64,000 nt of DNA from Bryobacterales bacterium (GTDB lineage: Bacteria > Acidobacteriota > Terriglobia > Bryobacterales > Bryobacteraceae), in NCBI GenBank assembly GCA_020852175.1, contig JADZBH010000038.1, forward strand, positions 1 through 64,000, given 5' to 3'. The notes under the pieces were generated by a model that searched no databases, was not told the origin of the DNA, and saw only the letters and a program-made list of their open reading frames with translations. Position numbers and translations under genes: made by a program. Shown here piece after piece: positions 24,822 to 33,765 of this stretch (position 1 is its first letter; every line of letters begins with the position of its first letter).

Positions 24822-26990
24822 TTACTTCTGCTCCTTTTTCTCCCCCTTGAACAGGTCGAGCACGCCGCCGAGGCCCTCGTTCAACGCGCCCGGTTTGGCC
24901 AGGCCGGGAATGATCTGTTGCACCTTCAGCTTGGCCATGGCGGCCGCGTCGGGCATCACGCGCGGCGCCGAAAATGTTCCCGAGATCAGCGTGGGCACCA
25001 CCATTTCGCCCTTCTGATTCACCACCGCCGCCGTCAGATACCCGCCCACGCGCGTGCCGCCCATCTGTTCCGTGTAGGCGCGCGACAGCGTGGTCACCAT
25101 CTTCAGGTTCAGCGATTCATTCACCAGGTTCATCGTGCCGCTCACCGCGACCGTGCCCACGTCGAGGTTCAGCGCAAGGTTATCCGTGCTGGCCACGCCA
25201 CCGGTGAGCCGGATGTCTCCGGTAAGGCCGAGGAACGGCGTCACCTGGCCCTGCACGGGGTTCGATTTGTTCAGAAACTGCGCCACCTTTCCGACTTCGC
25301 CCAGTACGCTCATGGCCAGCAGCTTGCCGTTATCCAGTTTCAAACTCATGGTTCCGTTCAGCGATTTCGCCAGGTCGTCCTTGCCTGGGCCGGGCGAAAA
25401 GCGAAGGTCGGCGTTGGAGAACAGCGCGCCCGTCAGCACCTTGCGCAGCGGCGTGGCGGCGGCGATGAGGCGTTCGGAATCGACGCGCTCCATCTTCGAC
25501 CGCACCTCGACCCGCGTGGGCGTCAGGTTGGTGTCGGCGGTGATGACGCCTTCGAATTGGCCGTCGTAGAGCGTGGCCCGGACCGGATCGAGCGTGGCCA
25601 CGCCCTGGCGCATGCTCAGCGAGGCCGAGAGATTCGTCAAAGGGAAGGGCTCGCTCACCAGCCGGGCCATGGCAATGTCGCCCGTGCCCGTACCGCCGTT
25701 GAACTTGATGGCCGCCTGTTCGATTTGAATGGGCTGTGCGGAAGGCGAGGTGCGCAACTCGGCTTTCCTGCTGTTGATGCTGCCCGAGACCTGTAGCGGC
25801 GCGCCGGCCGAGAGCAGTCCGTGCACCCGGACATGGAACCCGGCGTCACCCGCCGCCGTCATGCCCTGGGCGGCGCTCACGCCGTATGCCTGCGCCATGC
25901 GGACCAGTCCGCCCAGGTCCGCATCCTCGGCCCAGACCGTGGCATCCAGGCGCGGCGTGGCGGCCGAGTAGTTCGACACGAGGAAAAAGCCCGACACCTT
26001 CGTGCCTCCCGTGGCGATGGCGAAGGGTTGCGAACGAATGACAGAGGGCGTGAACTCGAGTTGGATGGTGGAGCCGCGCACGGGCTCCCGCAACTGTCCG
26101 CCGCTTACGTCGAGGCCCGTCAATTCGGCTTTGCCGCTCAGCGCGGGCGCGCCCGCGGTTCCGCGCACGGCGACGGTGCCGCCGAGCGAACCCTTCACGT
26201 TCATGCCGGGCGAGAAGGCCAGGCCCACCTTGGCCGCGGCGGCCGCCAGTTCGGTGATTCCGGCCTTGGGAATCGTGACGTCGATGGCCAATGCCGTGCC
26301 GCCCTCCCGAGGCGTCAGCGTGCCTTTGGCCAGCAGCCGCACGCTGCCCATGCGCAGCGAGGCATCGAGCGATTTGGGCGCGGGAGCGGGCGGCGCGGTG
26401 AGCGTGGCCGCGCCGGTCAGTTCGCCGTGTAAGGCGCTGAAACGCACCGGAATGGGGCGGCCTTCCGTGAACGCGCCCACGCTGAGATCGATGCCGGAGT
26501 AGAGAGTGCGCGGCGAACCGGCTTTGGTGACGCCGAGATCCATGCCGGCGACCTCGATCGCGCCGAGGCTTACCGTGCCCGAAGCTCCCTCGCCGCCGCC
26601 GGCTCCGAGCGTTTCGTAGTTCCAGGCGCCCGGCGCCAGTTGCACCAGTTCCACGGCAGGCTTGCGCAGGTGGAGCGACTCGATCTCCACGTTCCCGCGC
26701 AGCAGCGGCAGCAGACGCGCCCGCACCAGCAGGCTTTCCGCCGTGGCGAACGGGCGTCCCGAACGAACGCGCGCATCGTCGGCGACGGACAGACGTTCCA
26801 CGCCCAGGCCCAGCGGCCACAGGCTGAGCGAGGCGTTGCCGATCTCCACCTTGCGGTGCAGCGCCTCCTCCAACCGCGCCTGCAGCACGGGCCGCAGCTT
26901 CTCCGGCGAAATCAGAATGCGCAAGCTAAGCGCGCCGGCCAGCACAAGGGCGGCCAGCGCTCCGGCGGCGATCAGGAATTTCTTGGCCAT
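24822..26990 (-). CDS. AsmA family protein
   Basis: 722 residues. One N-terminal membrane anchor (FLIAAGALAALVLAGALSL) is followed by the AsmA start (SPEKLRPVLQARLEEAL) and long, repetitive beta-rich sequence. A C-terminal AsmA_2-like region includes FSPGPGKDDLAKSLNGTMSL and SLNLKMVTTLS. AsmA proteins are periplasmic bridges implicated in lipid movement to the outer membrane. The ATG abuts the stop codon of the upstream ABC permease (26991-26993), so the two are transcribed together, which suggests a shared role in envelope export. Confidence 0.85.
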   Translation of the reverse strand: MAKKFLIAAGALAALVLAGALSLRILISPEKLRPVLQARLEEALHRKVEIGNASLSLWPLGLGVERLSVADDARVRSGRPFATAESLLVRARLLPLLRGNVEIESLHLRKPAVELVQLAPGAWNYETLGAGGGEGASGTVSLGAIEVAGMDLGVTKAGSPRTLYSGIDLSVGAFTEGRPIPVRFSALHGELTGAATLTAPPAPAPKSLDASLRMGSVRLLAKGTLTPREGGTALAIDVTIPKAGITELAAAAAKVGLAFSPGMNVKGSLGGTVAVRGTAGAPALSGKAELTGLDVSGGQLREPVRGSTIQLEFTPSVIRSQPFAIATGGTKVSGFFLVSNYSAATPRLDATVWAEDADLGGLVRMAQAYGVSAAQGMTAAGDAGFHVRVHGLLSAGAPLQVSGSINSRKAELRTSPSAQPIQIEQAAIKFNGGTGTGDIAMARLVSEPFPLTNLSASLSMRQGVATLDPVRATLYDGQFEGVITADTNLTPTRVEVRSKMERVDSERLIAAATPLRKVLTGALFSNADLRFSPGPGKDDLAKSLNGTMSLKLDNGKLLAMSVLGEVGKVAQFLNKSNPVQGQVTPFLGLTGDIRLTGGVASTDNLALNLDVGTVAVSGTMNLVNESLNLKMVTTLSRAYTEQMGGTRVGGYLTAAVVNQKGEMVVPTLISGTFSAPRVMPDAAAMAKLKVQQIIPGLAKPGALNEGLGGVLDLFKGEKKEQK

Positions 26991-27797
26991 TTACAGTACG
27001 TCCGCGAATCCACGTTTCAATTGGCGGAAGCAGAGTCCGCCGGCGATGAAAGCACCCAGGCTGAACAGCAGAATGCCGGAGACCTCATCCCAGGACGGCA
27101 GCCTGGAACTGAGGATCCGGTCGCGGTAGGCGCGCACGAACAGGGCCAGCGGATTCCACTTCAGAAGGAACTTCACCTGGTCCGGGTACTGCTCCTCGAA
27201 GACGAAGATGGGCGTCAGCCAGAACCAGAGGGTGAGCGCGACGCTGACGATTTGCGCCGTGTCGCGCAGATACACCTGCAAGCCCGCGGCCACCCATCCG
27301 ATGCCGACGGCAAGCAGTCCGATGGCCAGCATGTAGAAGGGCAGCAGCAGCAGCACGGCGCTGAAATGGTCCTCCCACAGCAGCGAGGTAACCACGACCA
27401 GCGAGAGCGTGAGCAGATGGTTGATGAGCGAGCTGAAGAAGATGGCGATGGGGATCACCTCGCTCGGAAAGACGGTTTTCGTGATCAGGTTGGCGTGCTC
27501 GACGAGCGAGTTCGACGAGCGCACCACGGTTTCCTGAAACAAAAACCAGGGCAGGTACCCGGCCAGCAGGTAGAGCGTGTAGTTCTGCGTGACTGCGCCG
27601 GGAGGCGGCGGATTGCGCATGCACACCTGGAAGACGAAGGTCCAACTGAGCAGCAGCACCAGCGGATGGATGAGCCCCCACAGCCATCCGGCGGCCGAGC
27701 CGACGTAGCGCTGCTCGAAGTCGCGGCGCACCAGTTGCCAGATGAGAGCGCGGCGCTCGATGAGATTGTTCAAAAACAGACGGCCGGGGACTCGCAA
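26991..27797 (-). CDS. ABC-2 type transporter permease (polysaccharide/O-antigen export type)
   Basis: About 268 residues and six hydrophobic helices. The N-terminal part (LIWQLVRRDFEQRYVGSAAG, then WLWGLIHPLVLLLSWTFVF) is typical of Wzm/TagG-type permeases that move lipid-linked glycans with an ATPase partner. No ATPase gene is adjacent. No ATG fits: I placed the start at a TTG at 27797, which gives a normal-length N-terminus and leaves 53 bp to the divergent M19 gene. The frame continues upstream to 27986 but there it is antisense to that gene. Confidence 0.83.
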   Translation of the reverse strand: MRVPGRLFLNNLIERRALIWQLVRRDFEQRYVGSAAGWLWGLIHPLVLLLSWTFVFQVCMRNPPPPGAVTQNYTLYLLAGYLPWFLFQETVVRSSNSLVEHANLITKTVFPSEVIPIAIFFSSLINHLLTLSLVVVTSLLWEDHFSAVLLLLPFYMLAIGLLAVGIGWVAAGLQVYLRDTAQIVSVALTLWFWLTPIFVFEEQYPDQVKFLLKWNPLALFVRAYRDRILSSRLPSWDEVSGILLFSLGAFIAGGLCFRQLKRGFADVL

Positions 27798-27850
27798 ACA
27801 ACTAGGATAGCGCCTGTGCGTTGTATGATCTCCGTGGAGGCCCACGGCGA

Positions 27851-29173
27851 ATGAACTCACGCAGGCGATTTCTTGGTGGCGCGGCGTTGGCCGCAGGCGC
27901 GGCGCAGGCGGCTCTGGCGCAGGCGAAGACGCCGCGCGAGGCGCTGCGGCTGGCGGGCGAGACCTACCCGCGCATTCGCGATGCACACCAGGCGGCGCTG
28001 GCCGTGCTGAAGCCCTCGGACCGCGATCTGGACCATGCGCTGGAGCTGCACTACCAGTCGCTCATCGTCGAATCCTATGGCTTTTCGCCGCGTTCCTCGC
28101 CCGATGGAGCGGCCCTGCGCAAGGCCGCCGAGGAGGGCGTCAGCGGCGACGAGTTCGCCGATCTGTACACGGACTCCCTGTTGCGGCGCGTGGCCGACGA
28201 TGCTTCGCAGCGCGACGAGTACATGGCCGCCTGGAAGACCTCCGGCGTCACCGGCATCCTGCAGAACGCCGGCGAGGAGAGCAGCAATCCGCTCCGCATC
28301 TTGAAACGGCTCGGCTCCTGCACCTATCTCACCGACATTCTGCGCGGCGAAGTGGTGCGGGCGGCCGTGCCCGATGACATCGAGGCGGCGAAGAAAGCCG
28401 GCAAACACTGCCTCTACATGACGGCCAACGGCGTGCCGCTGGCACAGCAGGGCGAATCGGTGGCGCGCGAGCTGGCCTATGTGCGGACCTTCGCGCAACT
28501 CGGCGTGCGCATGGTGCATGTCACCTACAACCGGCGCAACGTGCTGGGCGACGGTTGCGCCGAGCCGGCCAACGGCGGACTGAGCGAGATGGGCCGCGCG
28601 GCCATCGCCGAGTTGAATCGCGTGGGGATCATCGTCGACGTGGCGCACTCGGGCTGGCAGACCAGCCTGGAAGCGGCGCGCGCCTCGAAACTGCCCATGG
28701 TGGCCAGCCATAGCGGCGCGGTCTCCGTGCACCGCCACATCCGCTCGAAACCCGACGAGGTGATCCGCGCCATCGCCGATACGGGCGGTTACGTCGGCGT
28801 GTACTGCATCGCGGCGTTCATCGGACGCACGCGCGATATCGCCGCCATGATGGACCACATCGAGTATCTGGTGAAGAAATTCGGCGCGGATCACGTGGCC
28901 ATCGGCACCGACCTTGCCTACATTCCTCTGGCCACCACCGAGGAGCACAGGAAGATGGGGCCAAGACCGAAGGCGCGCACGCCGTATGAGTCACTGTGGC
29001 CGGCGGGCCAGGGGCCCGGACGCGGCCATGCCAGCCTCGCCTGGATCAACTGGCCCATGTTCACGGTGGGCATGGTGCAGCGCGGCATCTCCGACGAAGA
29101 CATCCGCAAGATCCTCGGCGGCAATGTCATGCGCGTGTGCCGCGCCGTGTGGGAGGGGCGCGAGCGGAGCTAA
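27851..29173 (+). CDS. Peptidase M19 (dipeptidase) homologue lacking usual zinc ligands
   Basis: About 440 residues with a twin-arginine leader (MNSRRRFLGGAALAAG). M19 features are clear in the C-terminal two thirds: GLSEMGRAAIAELNRVGII, VDVAHSGW, MVASHSGA and HVAIGTDLAYIP. However, the usual HxD zinc motif near the start reads LIVESYGFSP here, and the bridging Glu position appears as MTANGVPL. Three of the normal metal ligands therefore seem replaced. It may be a non-peptidase member or use a different metal. GTGGAGG 10 nt before the ATG is a good ribosome-binding site. Confidence 0.75.
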   Translation: MNSRRRFLGGAALAAGAAQAALAQAKTPREALRLAGETYPRIRDAHQAALAVLKPSDRDLDHALELHYQSLIVESYGFSPRSSPDGAALRKAAEEGVSGDEFADLYTDSLLRRVADDASQRDEYMAAWKTSGVTGILQNAGEESSNPLRILKRLGSCTYLTDILRGEVVRAAVPDDIEAAKKAGKHCLYMTANGVPLAQQGESVARELAYVRTFAQLGVRMVHVTYNRRNVLGDGCAEPANGGLSEMGRAAIAELNRVGIIVDVAHSGWQTSLEAARASKLPMVASHSGAVSVHRHIRSKPDEVIRAIADTGGYVGVYCIAAFIGRTRDIAAMMDHIEYLVKKFGADHVAIGTDLAYIPLATTEEHRKMGPRPKARTPYESLWPAGQGPGRGHASLAWINWPMFTVGMVQRGISDEDIRKILGGNVMRVCRAVWEGRERS

Positions 29174-29185
29174 GCCGCGGCGTCC

Positions 29186-30049
29186 TTACGCCAACTGCGC
29201 CTTGCAGTATTCGAAGCACTTGCGCACTTCGGCCACCGTGTCCTCGCCTTTGTACTCGTATTCGATGTTGGCCGGGATGTCGAACTTCCTCGTGCGCAGC
29301 GTTTCGAGAACGGCCTTGATCGGCGTGTCGCCCTGGCCGAAGGGCAGGTTCGCTCCCTGGTCCCGTTTACGGTCCTTCAGGTGCAGCGTCACGATGTTCT
29401 TCGCGTTCCTGGACAGGAAATCGACGGCGTCGAAGTTGGCCGCGGTGAAGTGGCCGATGTCGAGGTTGATGGCGATGTAGCGGCTCATGCCTGCCATGGC
29501 CTTGGCGAAGTCGTCCGGCGTGGCGAACTCGTTCTCGTGGATGCGCGAGTGGTTGTGCATCCCCACGCGGATCTTCGCCTTGCTGGCGAACGGGTCGATG
29601 CGGCGCGCCGTGGTGACGTTCGAGCTCGCCGTCAGCACCTTGATGCCGAGCGCCTTGGCCATCTCGAAGCCGCGCTCGATTTCGCGGTCCGTGAAGTCCT
29701 CGCGGAAGCTGTAATTGTAGGCATAGAGCAGAATGCCGGCGTCGTCGAACTTGCGGCGCACGCCTTCAAACAGGCTGAGCGGCGTCGACAGCCGCCATTC
29801 GCGCAGCGCTTCGCGCGATATCTTCTGGCCCCGGCCGGGCTCGATGTGGCCCTGCCACAACTCCACCTCGCCCAGTCCGATCGTCTTCATCGCCTCGATG
29901 GCTTCGTCCAGCCCGCGGTCGCGGAAGCTGTAGCTTTGCACGCCGAGGCGGACGCCCTTGAAGCGGGAGTTCATCCTGGCTCCGGACAGGGGTAAGGCGG
30001 CTGCCAGAGGCAGTGCGGCGGCTGAGAGGAAACTTCTACGGGGAATCAT
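29186..30049 (-). CDS. Sugar phosphate isomerase/epimerase-like TIM barrel, exported
   Basis: 287 residues of the xylose-isomerase-like TIM-barrel (AP_endonuc_2) family. The leader MIPRRSFLSAAALPLAAALP is twin-arginine-like. Family features are GVQSYSFRDRGLDEAIE, HNHSRIHENEF, YIAINLDIGHF and NIVTLHLKDRKRD, which supply the Glu, His and Asp metal ligands. Such proteins are common in oligosaccharide-degrading bacteria, but the substrate is not predictable. It converges with the M19 homologue (12 bp apart) and diverges from the matrixin-like gene. Confidence 0.82.
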   Translation of the reverse strand: MIPRRSFLSAAALPLAAALPLSGARMNSRFKGVRLGVQSYSFRDRGLDEAIEAMKTIGLGEVELWQGHIEPGRGQKISREALREWRLSTPLSLFEGVRRKFDDAGILLYAYNYSFREDFTDREIERGFEMAKALGIKVLTASSNVTTARRIDPFASKAKIRVGMHNHSRIHENEFATPDDFAKAMAGMSRYIAINLDIGHFTAANFDAVDFLSRNAKNIVTLHLKDRKRDQGANLPFGQGDTPIKAVLETLRTRKFDIPANIEYEYKGEDTVAEVRKCFEYCKAQLA

Positions 30050-30111
30050 AGTGAACTACTAATGTAAATCACCTGTCACGCCGATGGATAGGGGGCCGAA
30101 AAGGCAAACGA

Positions 30112-31722
30112 ATGGCCCACTCGATCGCTCTATCCAGTGTTCTCCTGTTGGCGGCCCTCCCCATATTTGCGGGGAGCCAGTTGCGCGTGGCAGGGATTCC
30201 CCTGAAAGTGCCCGGCAATACACTTGTTTTACACGTCAGCGAAACCGTACACGCGCCGGTTCCCGGGGATGGGGACTTTACCGGGGTCGATCCCAGGGAA
30301 ACCCCTGAGTCCGTGTACCATCTGGTGCGCGAAGCCGCCGCGGCGTGGTCGGGCACAGGCAGGGCCGGACTCACCATCCGGGTCGAACGGACATCGGAGT
30401 GGCGCGTGAGCGAGTCGGAGCGGAACCTGGTCACCTTTACCGATCCCGAGCCGTTCGACACCGGGCTGTGCAACAAGGCGCTCTACATTGCCTGCACGCT
30501 GGTGTATCACGAAGACGAAACGCACACGATCCCGATGGTGAAGATTGCTTTCAATCCCTACCTGAAGCATTCGTCGCTCGGCCTGCCGGGGGCGCACGAT
30601 TTGGGCGTTGTGCTGCTGCACGAGGTGGGTCACGCGGTGGGTCTGGATCATTCCGGCGCGCTGGATTCGATCATGAGTCCGGTGGTGGAGTTGCAGATGG
30701 GGGGCGGCAGCGGAGCCGTGCGCAGGTTATCGAGCGATGACGTGGCCACGATCGCCGCGGCCTACCCGTTGCCGGAGCAGGAAGCGGCGCCAGCCGTACT
30801 GGCTGGTGTCGTGCGCAAGGATGGCGCGCCGGTGGCCAAGGCGCATGTGATGGCCCTGGGGCGCGAGGGCCGCCTGGCGGCGGCAGGGTTGACCGATGCC
30901 GAGGGCCGCTACGCGTTGCAGGTGGAGGCGGGCGAGTTCCGCCTGGCGGTGGAGCCGCTGGACGGCCCGGTGCAAGGCGGGCAGGCCTGGACGGAGCAAC
31001 CGTCGCCGGAGCCTTTTCCAAGCCTCTGGTGGACGGCGGGGGGCGGCGCGCGCCAGGGCGGCGAGGTGGTGGCATTGGGCGAGGGGGAATCGCGGCAGGG
31101 GTTGGATTTTGCCCTGCCCGCCACAGCCGTGACGAACGTGGAGACGGTGGGGTTGGTGGGCGAAGGCGGCGTGTATCGCGGCGCGGCGCGGCTGACCTTG
31201 GCGCGAGGGCGCGAGTATCCCTTCGCGTTGACGCGAACACCGCCCGAGGGAGCGGCTCGCGTGCGGTTCACGCTGGAATCCATCGAGATGCCCGCGCTGG
31301 CCCGTGTACCGGCTTCGGCGCCGCAACTTGTTCAGCAGCGGATTCGCATTCCAGCCGATGCACCGCTGGGCGCCTATGCGGTGGCCTACGAGTCCGAAGA
31401 CGCCCTGGCCTTCCTGCCCGGCGCGTTGCAAGTGGTGAACAATCCCCGGGCGCTCTCGGTGGAATGGCTGCACGACGGCTGGTTCCGGCTGGTGGGCGAG
31501 GATCTGGCCGGGAGCGAGGTGGTTCGCCGGGACGAGTTCCGGCCTACGCAGTTGGGCGGGGTTTCGGTGCGCGTGGGCAGCCGTTTCGCCGAGTTATACA
31601 AGGTAGCGCCGGAGGAGATTGTCGCGCGCTGGCCGGATGAACTGCGCGAGACCGGGGCGGCCGTCAGCGTGGTGGCCGGCGCCGGTGTTTCCAGCGAGCC
31701 GCTGAGCCTGATCGCACCGTAA
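30112..31722 (+). CDS. Matrixin-like secreted metalloprotease
   Basis: 536 residues with a signal peptide (MAHSIALSSVLLLAALPIFA). The zinc site is HEVGHAVGLDH (His170, Glu171, His174, His180), followed by a Met-turn in DSIMSPV, which together define a metzincin of the matrixin type. After the catalytic domain comes a carboxypeptidase-regulatory-like beta-sandwich (GVVRKDGAPVAKAHVMALG) and about 250 residues of further beta-rich, IPT-like sequence. It should cleave extracellular protein. No propeptide cysteine switch is obvious. Confidence 0.82.
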   Translation: MAHSIALSSVLLLAALPIFAGSQLRVAGIPLKVPGNTLVLHVSETVHAPVPGDGDFTGVDPRETPESVYHLVREAAAAWSGTGRAGLTIRVERTSEWRVSESERNLVTFTDPEPFDTGLCNKALYIACTLVYHEDETHTIPMVKIAFNPYLKHSSLGLPGAHDLGVVLLHEVGHAVGLDHSGALDSIMSPVVELQMGGGSGAVRRLSSDDVATIAAAYPLPEQEAAPAVLAGVVRKDGAPVAKAHVMALGREGRLAAAGLTDAEGRYALQVEAGEFRLAVEPLDGPVQGGQAWTEQPSPEPFPSLWWTAGGGARQGGEVVALGEGESRQGLDFALPATAVTNVETVGLVGEGGVYRGAARLTLARGREYPFALTRTPPEGAARVRFTLESIEMPALARVPASAPQLVQQRIRIPADAPLGAYAVAYESEDALAFLPGALQVVNNPRALSVEWLHDGWFRLVGEDLAGSEVVRRDEFRPTQLGGVSVRVGSRFAELYKVAPEEIVARWPDELRETGAAVSVVAGAGVSSEPLSLIAP

Positions 31723-31740
31723 CAGAGCAGTTTCGCACCG

Positions 31741-31746
31741 TACAAT
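31741..31746 (+). promoter_or_regulatory. -10-like hexamer for the GT-C gene
   Basis: TACAAT ending 6 nt before the TTG at 31753. It supports the non-ATG start, which has no alternative ATG nearby in frame. Confidence 0.5.
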
Positions 31747-31752
31747 GAGAGC

Positions 31753-33765
31753 TTGCTCGCAGGCACTCTCTTCGGCGCGGCGCTCACGCTGGCCACCTCG
31801 CTGCTCACGGGCCGCGGGCTATGGCGCAAGGCGGAATGGCCGCTCCAGTTCGCCCTGGGGGCGGCCGTGCTGGCCCACCTGGTGTTGGCCCTGGGCTGGC
31901 TTGGCGCGCTGCGCCCGGCTGTCTTCGCCGCCGGGGCCGCGGCGCTGGCGGGACTCTCGCTGTGGCGCGCCAGATGGCGCACGAAAGGGGGCGAAACCGT
32001 TGGCCGTCCCAGTGCGTGGTGGCTGCTTTGCCTGCCCTGGGCCGCGTTCCTGCTGATCCATGCAACCGGCCCGGCGGTGCAGCCTGACGAGATCACCTAT
32101 CACCTGGGCCTGGTGCGCGAGTGGCTGGCGGAAGGCCGCTTCCCGGCACGCGCCGGTTTTTATGAGTCGATGCCGCAGATGGCGGAGATGCTGTTCGCCT
32201 TCGCCTATGCGTTCGGAGGGGCGCCGGCGGCCAAACTGGTTCACCTGGGCTTTCTGGCGGTTCTGATGGCCTTGATCGTCCGTATGGCTGGCGGCGGGCG
32301 CGGCGTGGCGGCGATGGCGCTGGTGGCCGCTTCGCCCGTGGTGATGACCGACGCGGCGTCGGCCTACAACGATGTGATGCTGGCGTTCTACGCGCTGGCC
32401 CTGTACCGCACCCTGGAATGCGGCGAAACGGGACGGGCCGGTCTGCTGGCCGGAGCCTGCTACGCGGTGAAGATGACGGGCGGCGTGTTCGCGCTGGCGG
32501 CACTGTTGTGGTTGCTGGCCCGGAGGGAGCGGCCGTGGCGCTTCCTGGCCGGGGCGCTCGTCTTCCCTGCCCCGTGGCTGGTTCGCAATGCACTGCTGGC
32601 GGGCAACCCGTTCGCCCCGCTGATGAACGCCTGGTTTCCGAACGAACACTTCCACGCCTCCACCGAGGCCCTGCTGCGGCACAACCTGGCCACCTACGGC
32701 GTGCATGGCATGGACCGGTTGCTGGAGACCCTGTTCGGCGGCGGCGTGTTGGGAGGCCATCTGGGCGCGGGTTTCCTGTTCGCGCCGCTCCTGCTGTGGG
32801 GGCTGTGGCGCGCCGGACGCCGCGCGGCGCTTCCGCTGGCGCTGGCGGCCGCGGTGGCGGCGCTGCCCTGGCTGGCCAACGCCGGCACGCGGTTTCTGAT
32901 TCCCGCGCTGCCGTTCGTGGCGCTGGCTCTGCCCGCGCCGCTGGCGTGGCCGGCGGCGGTGGTGCAAGTGGCCGCGCTTGGCTGGACGCCGCCGGCGGGC
33001 TCATGGTCGCTCCGCGGATGGAGCGCGCAGGCGCAGCCCAGCGAGCCCGCCGTGATTGCGATGTTGAACCGGCACACGCGCCCTGGCGAGCGCATCCTCG
33101 ACTTCATCTCCGCGCCCACTCTCTACATCCGTTCCGCGCCGATGTCGCCCTGGGGCTATGTACAGGCGGGCCGTGCCGAGGCGGCGCTGGTGCGGGCGCT
33201 CACAGCCGCGCCGGGACTGATGTACAACCTGCGCGCCGACTGGCACACGGTACGGCTGAGACAGATCCGGCTGGTTGCGGCCGAGCCCGGACCCTCGCCG
33301 CTCAACGTGCAGGAGGTGAGCTTCGAGGGCGCCACAAGGTGCCGCTTCACCGCCACGCGGCACACCGCGGAGACGCCGCTCGCGTTTGACCGCAACCTCA
33401 CCACGGGCTGGAGCACCTGGGCTCCGGCGCGCGCGGGCGACGGGATTACGATCGACTGCCCGGAACCGCTCGACACCACTGGACTGCGGGCCACCATCGC
33501 GATGGCCTGGACCGGGATGAAGCTGCGCGTGGAGGGCGATGGCCGGGTGTTGAACGGCGACCCCGGCTACACGCCCGTTACACCGTTGAACTGGCGCCGG
33601 GCCGCCGTGAGCGCAGTCCGCCGCGAGGGTTTCCGCTGGATTCTCATCCGCGATGGGGGCGGCGGCCATGGAGCCGTGGCCGCGGATTTTCTGGCCCGGC
33701 CGCGCGATTGGGGGCTGGAAGGGATGGCAGCCGAGGGCAACGTCTACTTGTGGCGCGTGCCTTAG
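31753..33765 (+). CDS. Membrane glycosyltransferase, GT-C type
   Basis: 670 residues. Ten or more hydrophobic helices fill residues 1 to about 420. The loop after the early helices contains QPDEITYHLGLVREWLAEG, the acidic motif typical of ArnT/GT39-like polyprenyl-phosphate-sugar-dependent transferases. A soluble C-terminal part (about 430-670) includes a discoidin-like beta-sandwich (FDRNLTTGWSTWAPARAG). The acceptor is unknown. The start is a TTG placed by the TACAAT element 6 nt upstream. Its stop overlaps the convergent ypdA-like gene by 4 bp. Confidence 0.78.
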   Translation: MLAGTLFGAALTLATSLLTGRGLWRKAEWPLQFALGAAVLAHLVLALGWLGALRPAVFAAGAAALAGLSLWRARWRTKGGETVGRPSAWWLLCLPWAAFLLIHATGPAVQPDEITYHLGLVREWLAEGRFPARAGFYESMPQMAEMLFAFAYAFGGAPAAKLVHLGFLAVLMALIVRMAGGGRGVAAMALVAASPVVMTDAASAYNDVMLAFYALALYRTLECGETGRAGLLAGACYAVKMTGGVFALAALLWLLARRERPWRFLAGALVFPAPWLVRNALLAGNPFAPLMNAWFPNEHFHASTEALLRHNLATYGVHGMDRLLETLFGGGVLGGHLGAGFLFAPLLLWGLWRAGRRAALPLALAAAVAALPWLANAGTRFLIPALPFVALALPAPLAWPAAVVQVAALGWTPPAGSWSLRGWSAQAQPSEPAVIAMLNRHTRPGERILDFISAPTLYIRSAPMSPWGYVQAGRAEAALVRALTAAPGLMYNLRADWHTVRLRQIRLVAAEPGPSPLNVQEVSFEGATRCRFTATRHTAETPLAFDRNLTTGWSTWAPARAGDGITIDCPEPLDTTGLRATIAMAWTGMKLRVEGDGRVLNGDPGYTPVTPLNWRRAAVSAVRREGFRWILIRDGGGGHGAVAADFLARPRDWGLEGMAAEGNVYLWRVP

